Positions 8,552 through 16,853 of a DNA stretch of 40,302 nucleotides are shown one piece after another. The notes under the pieces are model-generated. The model ran no database searches, was not told the origin of the DNA, and worked only from the letters and a program-made list of their open reading frames with translations. The position numbers and the translations under genes are program-made. The first letter of the stretch is position 1. Each line of letters starts with the position of its first letter. Origin of the DNA: an uncultured Dorea sp. (GTDB taxonomy: Bacteria > Bacillota > Clostridia > Lachnospirales > Lachnospiraceae); the NCBI GenBank assembly GCA_910578495.1, contig CAJTRE010000013.1:6067-46368 (forward strand), in the 5' to 3' direction.

Positions 8552-10105
8552 ATGTTTAAAAAGACAAAAGTAAGAAGTATCTTAGAACTTCTCGGAAAAA
8601 ATCTAAGCGCAAGGGAGGCGGCAAAAGTTTTAGGCGTATCCCAAAATACAGTTACTGAAATATCTGCATTATTTCATGCATCTGGTAAATCATGGGAAGA
8701 TATCTGTGACTGGGATGATGACAGATTGTATGAATTGTTTTATCCTGACAAATTCAAATATAAACCAAGATATGCTCCGGTTGATTATTCTTATGTTCAT
8801 AAGGAACTCAAGAAAACAGGTGTGACGGAAAAACTGCTTTGGGAAGAATATTGCGCCAGATGTAAGAATGAGAACAGAAAAGCCTGTTCTTATATCACAT
8901 TTACAAAGAATTATAAAAAATATACTGCCACCAAAAATTATACCAGCCACGTTGAACACAAACCGGGACTGGAAGTAGAAGTTGACTGGTCCGGTCCTTC
9001 TATGAAATATACAAATCCGGATACTGGTGAGTCGGTCACAGCATATCTTTTTGTGGCTGCCATGCCTTACAGTCAGAAAAGTTATGTGGAAGCAACAGTA
9101 AGCATGAATGAACAGGCCTGGCTCTCCTGCCATGTAAACATGTTTCAGTTCTTTGGAGGCACACCGGTAAAGATTGTATGTGACAATTTAAAAACGGGCG
9201 TAACATCCCACCCGAAAAAGGGTGAAATCATTTTGAATGAGAGCTATCTCACGCTGGGAGAGTATTATTCAGTAGCTATCATGCCAACCGGTGTCAGAAA
9301 ACCAAAACAAAAAGCCAGCGTAGAAGGCGCGGTAGGTAAAATTGCCACAGCAGTCATTGCCAGATTAAGAAATGATACATTCTATTCGCTAAATGCTCTG
9401 AATGCAGGAATACAGAGGGCATTAAAAGAATTTAATGATAAGCCGTTTCAGAAAAGAGAAGGCAGCCGTTCCCTCATATTCGAAACGGAAGAAAAACCGT
9501 ATCTGAAAACTCTGCCGCTCGTTCCATTTGAAGTATGCGAATGGTCTTATCACCACAAAGTAGGAAGCAATTCCCATATATGGTGGAATAAGGGACAGTA
9601 CCCTGTTCCAAGCAGATATATCGGCTGTAAAGTAGATGTGAAGTTTAATAATCATCTTGTATATGTTTATCATAACAGAACGGAAGTGGCAAAACATCTC
9701 CGGTTACCAAAAGAGTCTGTAAATGGAATGCGCACAGATGAAACACATTTACCATTTTCATTGCAGAAAAATATATCAGTTGAAGAGTTATGCGATAAAG
9801 CCAGAGAGACAGGCCCGAAGACATTTGAAGTCATCCGGCGGATGTTTGATGAAGCAAAGATTACGGAACAGGCATCACAGACGGTAAAAGCGATACTTTC
9901 CATTGCAGAACAGTTCAGCCCTGAAATACTGGGAAAGGCATGTCATAAATCATTAAAAAAGTATCATATGCCTTATTACAAAACCATTTACACGAATGCA
10001 AAGAATATAAATGCGGCAAAAGAATTGTCAGATTTTAAGGAAAGTAACAGACATACGGGAATCGTCAGAGGCGCTGATTATTACAGAAAGGGGAATTTAT
10101 CGTAA
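8552..10105 (+). CDS. istA: IS21 transposase IstA
   Basis: About 517 residues from the ATG at 8552, chosen because an AAAGGAGG site lies nine bases upstream; the frame is open 69 bases further but has no ribosome site there. The N terminus is a helix-turn-helix (LSAREAAKVLGVSQNTVTE). The DDE integrase core follows, with the acidic residues visible in VEVDWSG (about 155), VCDNLKTGV (about 213) and KASVEGAVG (about 255). IstA cuts and joins the element ends with the help of the ATPase IstB. The stop overlaps the istB start by one base (TAATG), indicating translational coupling. No lesion is apparent in istA. Confidence 0.93.
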   Translation: MFKKTKVRSILELLGKNLSAREAAKVLGVSQNTVTEISALFHASGKSWEDICDWDDDRLYELFYPDKFKYKPRYAPVDYSYVHKELKKTGVTEKLLWEEYCARCKNENRKACSYITFTKNYKKYTATKNYTSHVEHKPGLEVEVDWSGPSMKYTNPDTGESVTAYLFVAAMPYSQKSYVEATVSMNEQAWLSCHVNMFQFFGGTPVKIVCDNLKTGVTSHPKKGEIILNESYLTLGEYYSVAIMPTGVRKPKQKASVEGAVGKIATAVIARLRNDTFYSLNALNAGIQRALKEFNDKPFQKREGSRSLIFETEEKPYLKTLPLVPFEVCEWSYHHKVGSNSHIWWNKGQYPVPSRYIGCKVDVKFNNHLVYVYHNRTEVAKHLRLPKESVNGMRTDETHLPFSLQKNISVEELCDKARETGPKTFEVIRRMFDEAKITEQASQTVKAILSIAEQFSPEILGKACHKSLKKYHMPYYKTIYTNAKNINAAKELSDFKESNRHTGIVRGADYYRKGNLS

Positions 10106-10872
10106 TGAATTTTAAACTAAAAAAGAGCCTGTCAGTATTGGAGTTAAGTGATCTTGTAAGGATCATAGAAATGCAGGAAAACGATATAAAATTAGTCGAT
10201 ATGGGCTATGATGAAAGGCTGGAACTGTTGTTGGAAACGCTGGTGCAGGAACGGGAAAACAGAATGATAAACCGACTGATAAAAAATGCATACTTTAAAT
10301 ACCCTTCTGCCAGTCTGGAATCGCTTGATTATGATTCGAGACAAATAAAAAGGAGTACCATCTTAAACCTGGCAACAATGGGATTTATCGGGAATGCGAC
10401 AAATCTGGTTATCACAGGGCCTGCTGGCGCCGGCAAGACTTACCTTGCATGTGCACTGGGGATTGAAGCCTGTAAACAGACATATCGCGTCATGTATATC
10501 CGGATGCCTGATCTGATGAGAAATTTTGAAAATCAGAGAGATAATCTTAGAGAACTGACGAAATACAGAAAAAGAATAGGAAACTACCAGCTGCTGATTC
10601 TGGATGAATGGCTCAATTATAAGATAACAGAAAAAGATGCAAAACTGCTTTATGAACTGTTTGAGTAAAGAAGCGGTAATAATCCAACTATTTTTGTCGG
10701 ACAGTATCCGGTAGATGAATGGCATGAACGGCTAGGAGGCGGTACCCAGGCAGACTCCATAATGGACAGAATTATACATAATGCCTATGAGATTCCAACG
10801 AACAAAACAAATCTGAGAAAAATATACGATTCAAAGAAGTTAAAAAGATTGGTAGATGAACTCGAAAACTAG
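10105..10872 (+). pseudogene. istB: IstB helper ATPase with an in-frame stop
   Basis: The full frame runs from the ATG at 10105 to the TAG at 10870-10872 (about 255 codons) but contains a TAA at 10666-10668. Before it lie Walker A GPAGAGKTYLA and Walker B LLILDEW. After it the same frame continues with family sequence: SGNNPTIFVGQYPVDEWHER, then GGGTQADSIMDRI. A single base change in one codon explains the break. IstB loads and activates the transposase and needs the whole AAA+ core, so the 187-residue product is probably inactive. The rest is well preserved, so the stop looks recent. A TGCCGGA/TCCGGCA inverted repeat lies just past the gene (10896-10924). Confidence 0.9.
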
Positions 10873-10925
10873 AGAGAATTTATCAAAAAAGCCGATGCCG
10901 GAGGTAGAAAGTCTGCTTCCGGCAA

Positions 10926-11020
10926 TTACTATATCTTGTGGTAGGGGTGGCTCTGAAGAAGGAAACTTAAGGGTGGCTCGCAAGGAAGAAACCGGTGGCT
11001 CTGAAGAGGGATAATATTCA
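10926..11020 (-). repeat. Right end of the IS21-type element
   Basis: Reverse complement of the left end, with three GGTGGCTC-type repeats and the terminal GATAATATTCA. It also contains ACTATATCTTGTGG at 10928-10941, in direct rather than inverted orientation relative to the left copy. Confidence 0.85.
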
Positions 11021-11308
11021 ATAGACGGATAACTGGGAGAAGTGTTTGAAAGTACCCGAAAAGTGCAGAATGTGAGACAAAGCGTGGCGCGATGTAGTCT
11101 TGGGGAAGTGTTCAAAGATGGATACTCCTTGCGGTTATCTGGATATCTTCACAGTTTGTTCAAAACATGTTTTTAACGAATGTCTGTTTATATATCTTAA
11201 AAGTGTAAAATCTGATATAAAAGAAGCCTTATGACCAAAAGGAATAGCTTCAGGATACGGGGAAGTTTTTTCGCTGGTGTATGTCTGATATATGGAAGAA
11301 ATTAGCGC
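11021..11308 (+). other. Non-coding flank between IS and toxin-antitoxin pair
   Basis: No gene could be supported here. A short open stretch with two similar pieces (GAAGTGTTTGAAAG and GAAGTGTTCAAAG, about 70 bases apart) may be remains of a coding region interrupted by the insertion sequence, but I could not identify it. Confidence 0.4.
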
Positions 11309-11337
11309 TTGAATTGTAATGACAAAAGCGTTACAAT
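11309..11337 (+). promoter_or_regulatory. Promoter and operator of the toxin-antitoxin operon
   Basis: TTGAAT (11309-11314) and TACAAT (11332-11337) are 17 bases apart, a good promoter. A perfect inverted repeat, ATTGTAA (11313-11319) and TTACAAT (11331-11337), overlaps both elements. This is the expected position for autorepression by an antitoxin of the RelB/DinJ type. An AGGAGGTG site precedes the ATG at 11363. Confidence 0.75.
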
Positions 11338-11362
11338 ATAAGAAACTAGGAGGTGTAAGATT

Positions 11363-11665
11363 ATGGAAAAAACAGCAACATTGAACTTAAGAGTAAACCC
11401 AACTGTTAAAGAACGGGCAGAAAAAGTATTGTCTCAGTTAGGTGTTCCCATGTCAACAGCAATCGATATGTATTTGAATCAAATTTCTCTTACAGGTGGA
11501 ATTCCATTTTCTGTTTCTTTACCAAAAGCACCAGTATCGATTCATGCAGATGCCATGACAACGGAAGAAATCCATCAAAAATTGGAAAAAGGTTACAATG
11601 ATATAGACGCAGGAAGGGTGCAAAATGCAGCGGAAGCGTTTGCAAAATTTAGGGAGAACCATTGA
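11363..11665 (+). CDS. RelB/DinJ family antitoxin
   Basis: A 100-residue protein with the ribbon-helix-helix N terminus of RelB/DinJ antitoxins: TATLNLRVNPTVKERAEKVL followed by LGVPMSTAIDMYLNQI and GGIPFSVSLP. The C-terminal part is acidic and alanine-rich, as expected for the segment that wraps the toxin. It should bind the inverted repeat upstream and neutralise the toxin encoded one base downstream. Its promoter, operator and downstream terminator make this a self-contained module next to the insertion sequence, typical of accessory DNA. Confidence 0.92.
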   Translation: MEKTATLNLRVNPTVKERAEKVLSQLGVPMSTAIDMYLNQISLTGGIPFSVSLPKAPVSIHADAMTTEEIHQKLEKGYNDIDAGRVQNAAEAFAKFRENH

Positions 11666-11666
11666 T

Positions 11667-11981
11667 ATGAAACAATATATGGTTGAGATTACAAATGAAG
11701 CATTGGCTGATATGGATCAATTATACAATCACATTGCTTATGTCCTTCAGGCACCGGAAAATGCAATGGACCAATACAACCGGATTGCAGACGCTATTTT
11801 GACATTGGATACTATGGCTGAGAGAATCCGTATTATGGAATCAGAGCCGGAACGAAGTAAAGAGATGAGAAGATTGTTGATAGACAATTATTCTGTCTTT
11901 TTTGTAATCCAAGGAGATAAAGTGATTGTAACAGACGTATTATATAGTGCATCAGATATTGAAAACCGATTAAAAGGTTAA
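11667..11981 (+). CDS. RelE/ParE family toxin
   Basis: A 104-residue protein starting at the ATG at 11667, one base after the antitoxin stop, with an AGGGAGA site inside the end of the antitoxin gene. A longer frame to 11625 exists but overlaps the antitoxin and lacks a ribosome site. The fold signature is that of the RelE/ParE superfamily: an N-terminal ITNEALADMDQLYNHI helix and the C-terminal strands RRLLIDNYSVFFVIQGD and VTDVLYSASD. Whether it cleaves mRNA (RelE) or poisons gyrase (ParE) cannot be settled from sequence; I lean towards ParE-like. Its partner is the RelB-type antitoxin. Confidence 0.9.
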   Translation: MKQYMVEITNEALADMDQLYNHIAYVLQAPENAMDQYNRIADAILTLDTMAERIRIMESEPERSKEMRRLLIDNYSVFFVIQGDKVIVTDVLYSASDIENRLKG

Positions 11982-12015
11982 ATGACAAAAACAAAAAAGA
12001 AAATATGAAATATGA

Positions 12016-12059
12016 GGCAGGATATGTTCCCTATAAAAAGGAAGGTATCCTGCCTTTTT
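12016..12059 (+). terminator. Terminator after the toxin-antitoxin operon
   Basis: GGCAGGATA pairs with TATCCTGCC, with an additional TTCC/GGAA pairing in the stem, followed by TTTTT. It ends the toxin-antitoxin transcript just before the truncated metK. Confidence 0.88.
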
Positions 12060-12081
12060 GCGTGAAAGTGAGGAAAATGAT

Positions 12082-12528
12082 ATGAGAAAATTTTATACAG
12101 CAGAAGCAGTAACGGATGGTCATCCGGACAAATTGTGTGACCAGATTTCGGATGCGATCCTGGATGCGTGTCTGAAACAGGATGAACAGTCCAGAGTGGC
12201 CTGCGAAGTGCTTGCTACGAAGGAAACGATCATCGTGGCTGCCGGACTTGCCAGTAAGTGTCAGGTGTCTTTAGCCTATGCGATTGGAATGGCACAGCCG
12301 GTCATGGTGCAGGTGGATACGTTTGGTACGGGAAAGGTGTGGGCCGATGATTGTCTGGAACTGGCAATCCCTCTTGTGTTTGGACTGACACCGAAACAGA
12401 TCGTGGATACGCTGCGCCTTACCCGTCCTATTTTCCGGCAGACGGCAGCCTTTGGGCATTTCGGAAGGAAAGAATTCCCATGGGAACGTACCGATAAAGC
12501 AGAGGCACTTCGTAATGTGGTGATCTGA
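12082..12528 (+). pseudogene. metK: Internally deleted S-adenosylmethionine synthase
   Basis: 148 codons starting MRKFYTAEAVTDGHPDKLCD, the N terminus of MetK. At about residue 57 the sequence changes within ETIIVAAGLASKC: the first part matches the N-terminal strand (IVxGEI in the family) and the second the C-terminal HIVAAGLAS. From there it follows the end of MetK through YAIGMAQP, VDTFGTGKV and GHFGRKEFPWERTDKA. About 230 residues of the normal 390 or so are missing, including the central domain with most ATP- and phosphate-contacting residues, so it cannot make S-adenosylmethionine as the full enzyme does. The join is in frame, probably by recombination at the shared IVA codons. The stop overlaps the next gene's ATG (TGATG), so the two were cotranslated. 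Confidence 0.85.
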
Positions 12529-12872
12529 TGGCATGGGTTACGGAAGAAGAATATCAGGCAGCCAGGCAGGTAAGAGCCTATGAGTATCTGCAGACCTATC
12601 AGCCGGGGAGATTGAAAAAAACACGAACCCGGAATGAATGGCAGCTGCAGGATCACGATAGTTTTAAAATCAATGAGATCACCAGCAAATGGCATTGGAA
12701 ATCCAGGGATATTGGAGGGGTGTCTGCTTTGCGGTTTTTGATGCAGGTGGACGGCATGGAATATACGGAAGCGGTAAAAAACTTGTGTGAGCAGGCAACG
12801 GTGTATGTTCCAAGGAGAGAATCGGAGATTTCAAATATTTGTCTATTCTGCAAACTCCTGCATTTTCAGTAA
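12528..12872 (+). pseudogene. Truncated DUF3991/TOPRIM-type conjugative-element gene
   Basis: About 95 residues (MAWVTEEEYQAARQVRAYEY ... GGVSALRFLMQVDGMEYTEAVKNL) resemble the N-terminal, primase-like domain of DUF3991/TOPRIM proteins found in integrative conjugative elements of Firmicutes. The intact proteins are several hundred residues, with a TOPRIM domain after this part. Here similarity ends near base 12820, and the frame runs 30 bases antisense into the 3' end of the lysR gene before stopping. So a conjugative element was cut off at this point. The assignment is from remembered family character and is less certain than the truncation itself. Confidence 0.6.
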
Positions 12873-13721
12873 GAATTTTTCGGCAGCTTTGGGAAATACT
12901 TGATATTTTTTCCAAATAATATGCATTTCTTCCGTAAGTTCCGGCATCAAAGGGCGAAAACATAAACTACTATTATCTGTAATATTGATGATTTTATCAA
13001 AGCACAATGCATATCCCATTCCGTCTTTTACCATGAGAGAGCCATTGAACAGGAGATTATAGGTTCCTACAATATTCAGTTCTTCAGGATTTTTACTCAG
13101 CCATTTTATCAGGGAGGATTTGCTGGATCGCTGACGAGAGATGATGAGAGGTTTATCCCACAAATCTTCTGCTGTAATAACCTCTTTTTGAGCCAATTCT
13201 GCATCAGTACGCATGAGAATGCCCCAGGTATCTTTATACGGGACTTTTAATTTATGGTATTTGCCGGTATCTACTTCACCAAATACCAACCCAAAATCAA
13301 TCAGTCCGCGATCAAGATTTTCGAGGACACTGGCGCCGTCTCCGCTTATAATGTGGAAATGGATATCAGGAAACTCTTCCTGCAACGCTCGTGCGGCGGA
13401 CGTGAGAAAGCGGACACCGTCAGTTTCGCCTGCTCCAAGTGTAATATCTCCAGTAAGATAGTCATTAGATAAAGTGATTTCGTTTTCTGTCTTTCTTACC
13501 AATTCCATGATTTCTTCGGCTCTTTTACGAAGGATCATTCCCTCGTCAGTCAAGGTAATTCGACGATTGCCGCGAATCATCAATTGCGTACCCAATTCCT
13601 CTTCCATTTCTCTTAATTGCCGCGAAAGTGTTGGCTGTGACAAATGCAGCGCTTCGGCAGCTCCTGAAATACTCTGTTCTCGTGTAACAGCCAGGAAATA
13701 TTGTAAAACACGTAATTCCAT
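12843..13721 (-). CDS. LysR family transcriptional regulator
   Basis: 292 residues from the ATG at 13721, which has a GAGGTG site; a longer open frame to 13985 is rejected because this start sits exactly at the family N terminus MELRVLQYFLAV. The helix-turn-helix is SISGAAEALHLSQPTLSRQL (about 17-36), followed by the linker helix and a substrate-binding domain (about 90-290). It is divergent from a small gene at 13922. Two copies of the 15-base sequence CGATATAAGTATTTG, one in the divergent region and one before the next operon, are the likely binding sites. Regulators of this type often control the flavoprotein and hydrolase genes found downstream here. The effector is unknown. Confidence 0.93.
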   Translation of the reverse strand: MELRVLQYFLAVTREQSISGAAEALHLSQPTLSRQLREMEEELGTQLMIRGNRRITLTDEGMILRKRAEEIMELVRKTENEITLSNDYLTGDITLGAGETDGVRFLTSAARALQEEFPDIHFHIISGDGASVLENLDRGLIDFGLVFGEVDTGKYHKLKVPYKDTWGILMRTDAELAQKEVITAEDLWDKPLIISRQRSSKSSLIKWLSKNPEELNIVGTYNLLFNGSLMVKDGMGYALCFDKIINITDNSSLCFRPLMPELTEEMHIIWKKYQVFPKAAEKFLLKMQEFAE

Positions 13722-13829
13722 AAAATTCACCTCACAAATTAATATGTTAGAGTAAATTATCTTATCGAGCTTCAATGATGAAAATATTGTACCATGTTTT
13801 GATATGTCTATCAAGTATGGTAACATATC

Positions 13830-13870
13830 CGATATAAGTATTTGCTGGAGAAAAAGAATAAAGTTAAAAT
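13830..13870 (+). promoter_or_regulatory. LysR-type box and promoter, copy 1
   Basis: CGATATAAGTATTTG (13830-13844) is followed after exactly 20 bases by TAAAAT (13865-13870). TTGCTG at 13842-13847 is 17 bases ahead of that -10 and overlaps the end of the box. The promoter points to the small gene at 13922. The same layout recurs at 14234. Confidence 0.65.
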
Positions 13871-13921
13871 ATAAATATGGAATATAAAATGCTTTCGTGA
13901 ATATGGAAGGGGAATAGCCGA

Positions 13922-14161
13922 ATGAAGAAAAGTAAAATAGAATCGGTAATTGAAAATTTAAAAGATGCAGGATGTAATAAAACAACGATAGAAAAATTTA
14001 TAGTGTGCTTTGAAAATAACAGAAAAGAGGAACAACTGGAAATATTAGAAAAACAACGAACAGATCTTTTGAATCAGGTTCATAAGGATGAAAAAAGAAT
14101 TTCTTGTTTAGATTATCTTGCTTACCAAATTAAGCGAGAAAAGAGGTTTTTAAATAATTAG
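13922..14161 (+). CDS. Small hypothetical protein, 79 residues
   Basis: A charged, probably helical protein beginning MKKSKIESVIENLKDAGCNK and ending KREKRFLNN, with an AAGGGG ribosome site. The middle (about residues 30-70) has coiled-coil-like spacing of Leu and Ile among Glu, Lys and Gln. I recall similar short proteins next to LysR or MerR regulators in Clostridia but no known function. It is divergent from lysR and preceded by the first LysR-type box, so it is likely part of that regulon. Confidence 0.75.
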   Translation: MKKSKIESVIENLKDAGCNKTTIEKFIVCFENNRKEEQLEILEKQRTDLLNQVHKDEKRISCLDYLAYQIKREKRFLNN

Positions 14162-14233
14162 GTAAATTTGAAGAAGAGAAGATGAACCTCTCGTTATTTG
14201 CAAAACCATAGTAAATAAGCATGGGAGTATATT

Positions 14234-14274
14234 CGATATAAGTATTTGTTATTTGAGATGACAAAAGGTAAAAT
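14234..14274 (+). promoter_or_regulatory. LysR-type box and promoter, copy 2
   Basis: The identical CGATATAAGTATTTG (14234-14248), again with exactly 20 bases to TAAAAT (14269-14274) and a TTGTTA in the -35 place (14246-14251). It now drives a broken kinase gene and, beyond it, the acetyltransferase-hydrolase-flavoprotein operon, which was probably the original target. Confidence 0.65.
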
Positions 14275-14282
14275 GTAATTGT

Positions 14283-15649
14283 AAGACAAAGAAGCAAAAA
14301 ATCAGCAACAAGTGGTATACGTTGCAGGCCATGTACAGCGATGAAAATGGAATTCAGTTTGCACAGAGTATGATTTATAACTATCAGTAGGAGTTATGGG
14401 AAAACAACTGGAGTGAGAAAGCAGATGGTGAGAAGCCTCATGAAATCCAGGAAACGGATGAAATGAATAAGATGGAAGAATCATTATCCCGGCTTGGATA
14501 TCACTTTTATATAGAGAAAAATGGATATGAAGTGTTTTCAAATCTGACGAATGATGATAAGTATGCGGCTACATCTGTTGCAGGAGAAGCGGTAGCGCAT
14601 GCAAAAACGCTGACTGCCAGCAGTTATGATATATCAGTTATAAAAAACACGTTTCACCATGGAGAATATACATTCTGTATAGTTGCAGTACATACGGGTA
14701 CCACCGATGAAAATGTGATTGCATACATTAAACAATATATTTTTCTGTATATTTTAGGGTTTGCAGCATTATTCGTTGGAATTTCTGTGATTACGAATAC
14801 ATTGATGTCCGGCTGGATTTCCAGGAGCATTTTAGTTCCACTTAAAAAATTGCATGAGGGAACGAAAAAAATTCAAGAAGGAAATCTGGATCAGGAACTG
14901 GATTACGAGAAAGCGGATGAGTTTGGTGCGGTGTGCAAAGATTTCAATGCAATGCGAGCCTATCTGAAAGAATCTGTAGAACAGCGTTTGGAAGATGAAC
15001 AAAAAAGGAAGGATTTGATTTCCGGAATTTCCCACGATCTGCGAACGCTACTTACTTCGATTCGAGGATATGTGGAAGGTCTGCTGGATGGAATTGCGAG
15101 TACACCGGAAAACAGAAGAAATATCTGTGGGCTATTCAGGTGCGAACTGGAAATATGGTAGACATGGTAAATAGCTTGTCGGAATATAACCGCCTAAACA
15201 GCAGAGAATTCTGTTACCACATGGAGCAAGGCAATCTGAGACAATTTGTGGAGCAGTATTTGGATATCTATATGCTGAAGGCAAGGCAAAAACAGGTGGA
15301 TATAGAATTTTATGCTACAGAAGAAGAGTATCCTGTTTTATTTGATGCAAAAGAATGGAAACGCATTTTAGATAATTTGTTTACGAATACAGTCCGCTAT
15401 CGTAAGAAGGATAGTTCCAGAGTAAGAATTTTACTAGGTCTGGACGAACAGAAGGACTTGGTACGTTTCGTATTCAGCGATGATGGACCGGGGGTACCAA
15501 AAGAAAGTCTGGGACGAATTTTTGATAGTTTTTATCGGACGGATGAATCTAGAAAAAATGCAGAAAATGGAAGCGGCATTGGACTGGCGGTAGTGAAAGA
15601 AATCATCAAAGGTCATGGCGGCAGTGTGACAGCACAAAATTTGTCCGGA
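14283..15649 (+). pseudogene. Broken sensor histidine kinase
   Basis: Kinase sequence can be followed through three lesions. The 5' end is missing: family-like sequence begins near 14283, directly after promoter copy 2. A TAG at 14388-14390 interrupts the sensor domain in frame (MIYNYQ-stop-ELWENN). From 14463 the frame gives the rest of the sensor, a membrane helix (about YIFLYILGFAALFVGISVI), HAMP and the H box SHDLRTLLTSIRGYV. At about 15120 one A is missing from a short A run; restoring it reads NRRKYLWAIQVRTGN into the second frame, which continues with the ATPase motifs N (DNLFTN), G1 (SDDGPG) and G2 (GSGIGL). After GHGGSVTAQNLSG the kinase stops and response-regulator sequence begins in the same frame. 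Confidence 0.88.
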
Positions 15650-16213
15650 CAATACGATACCCTGCTTTTGGATGTGATGTTACCGGGGAAAACAGGTTTT
15701 GATGTATGCAGAGAGGTTAGAAAGCACAGCAGTCTGCCAATTATTATGGTAACAGTAAAAAAAGAGGATATTGATAAGATTCGGGGTTTGGGGTTAGGTG
15801 CAGATGATTATATTGTGAAACCTTTTAGTCCTGCTGAATTGGTAGCGAGAGTGAAATCTCATATTCAGATACATAAATTATTGTTAGAACGACAGGAGAC
15901 AAAAGCAGAAACAGGTATTACATACGGAAAATTAACAGTATATCCAAAATCAAGAAGAGTGCTGATTAGTGGTGAGGAAGTGATTTTGGTGAACAAGGAA
16001 TTTGAACTTTTATTGTTTTTAGCTGACAACCCGAACATTGTATTTTCAAAAGATACATTATTTGACCGTATCTGGGGGATGGACTCTATGGGAGATACCG
16101 CTACGGTAACGGTACATATTAACCGATTGAGGGATAAATTGGAAAAAGTCGATAAAGACTGTCAATTTATTGATACGGTGTGGGGCGCAGGATACAGACT
16201 TACAGCACGTTAA
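15650..16213 (+). pseudogene. OmpR-type response regulator lacking its N terminus
   Basis: About 187 codons in frame with the kinase remnant. The first 45 or so residues of the receiver, including the acidic pocket, are absent. What remains starts YDTLLLDVMLPGKTG with the phospho-acceptor Asp, then MVTVKKED, the Lys of DDYIVKPFS, and a complete winged-helix effector domain (ITYGKLTVYPKS to GAGYRLTAR). A single deletion in a kinase-then-regulator operon would produce this junction. The DNA-binding domain looks intact, and an ATG-led or GTG-led product could in principle still be made from the fused frame opening near 15140. I treat it as a remnant. Confidence 0.85.
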
Positions 16214-16264
16214 GGAGCAGGCAGGAAATAACCATTGAAAAAATAGAATTAGGGGGAAGATGCA

Positions 16265-16837
16265 ATGTCACAAACAGAATTTTTAAATCAGTTAAAAAAT
16301 CCGGAAGGATGTTTATTAGGGAAAGGAACAGCTTTGTGTGCGAGGATGCATGAAATATCACAAGAGGCAATCAGGATTTCTGCAGAAATTAATACAGGCT
16401 ATCATCCGCCGGAAGAACTCAGACAGTTGTTAGAAAAGCTGACAGGACATGAGATTGATGAAAGTGTGAATTTATTTCCGCCTTTCAATTCAGATTTCGG
16501 AAAAAATATTACCCTTGGCAAGTATGTTTTTATCAATAGTGAGTGTAAGTTTCAGGATCAGGGAGGCATCACCATTGGAGACGGCGCTTTGATTGGCCAT
16601 AATGTGGTACTTGCTACTATAAATCATGATTTAGAACCAGAACACCGGGCAGATTTATGGCTAAAGCCGATACATATTGGGAAAAATGTGTGGATTGGTG
16701 CGAATGCCACGATACTTGCAGGGGTATCAATCGGTGAAAATGCAGTTGTTGCCGCGGGTGCCGTAGTGACAAAAGATGTGCCGGATGGCGTGGTGGTCGG
16801 CGGTGTACCGGCAAAAATAATTAAAAAAATATTATAA
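16265..16837 (+). CDS. Sugar O-acetyltransferase (LacA/Maa-like, left-handed beta helix)
   Basis: 190 residues with an N-terminal helical cap (about 1-60) and hexapeptide repeats from about residue 75 to the end, closing with VVVGGVPAKIIKKI. The catalytic His is in ATINHDLEPEHR (His121), matching the LacA/maltose O-acetyltransferase subgroup, which moves acetyl from acetyl-CoA to a sugar or similar hydroxyl. The start at 16265 has a GGGGGAAG site. It is the first intact gene of a run of three with gaps of 16 and 15 bases, so an operon is likely. Its substrate is unknown; together with the hydrolase and flavoprotein it suggests detoxification or modification of a small molecule. Confidence 0.9.
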   Translation: MSQTEFLNQLKNPEGCLLGKGTALCARMHEISQEAIRISAEINTGYHPPEELRQLLEKLTGHEIDESVNLFPPFNSDFGKNITLGKYVFINSECKFQDQGGITIGDGALIGHNVVLATINHDLEPEHRADLWLKPIHIGKNVWIGANATILAGVSIGENAVVAAGAVVTKDVPDGVVVGGVPAKIIKKIL

Positions 16838-16853
16838 AAAAAGGAGAACGAAC

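Larger units (their letters stand above)
8361..11020 (+). mobile_element. IS21-family insertion sequence, about 2.66 kb
   Basis: The element is bounded by inverted ends TGAATATTATC at 8361 and GATAATATTCA ending at 11020, and carries istA and istB in the overlapping order typical of IS21. Each end contains three copies of the (A)GAGCCACC motif, matching the multiple terminal repeats of this family. The outer 50 bases of the two ends differ at only a few positions. I see no target-site duplication: the left flank ends ATATGC and the right flank begins ATAGAC. Either the duplication decayed or one flank was rearranged. With istB interrupted the copy may not move by itself. Confidence 0.9.

Noticed and set aside
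10840..11115. Minus-strand ORF across the right end of the insertion sequence
   Set aside because: It crosses the element boundary and reads the terminal repeats; there is no ribosome site or recognisable domain.
12843..13985. LysR protein with a long N-terminal extension
   Set aside because: The ribosome site and the family N terminus place the start at 13721; the extension is low-complexity translation of the AT-rich intergenic region.
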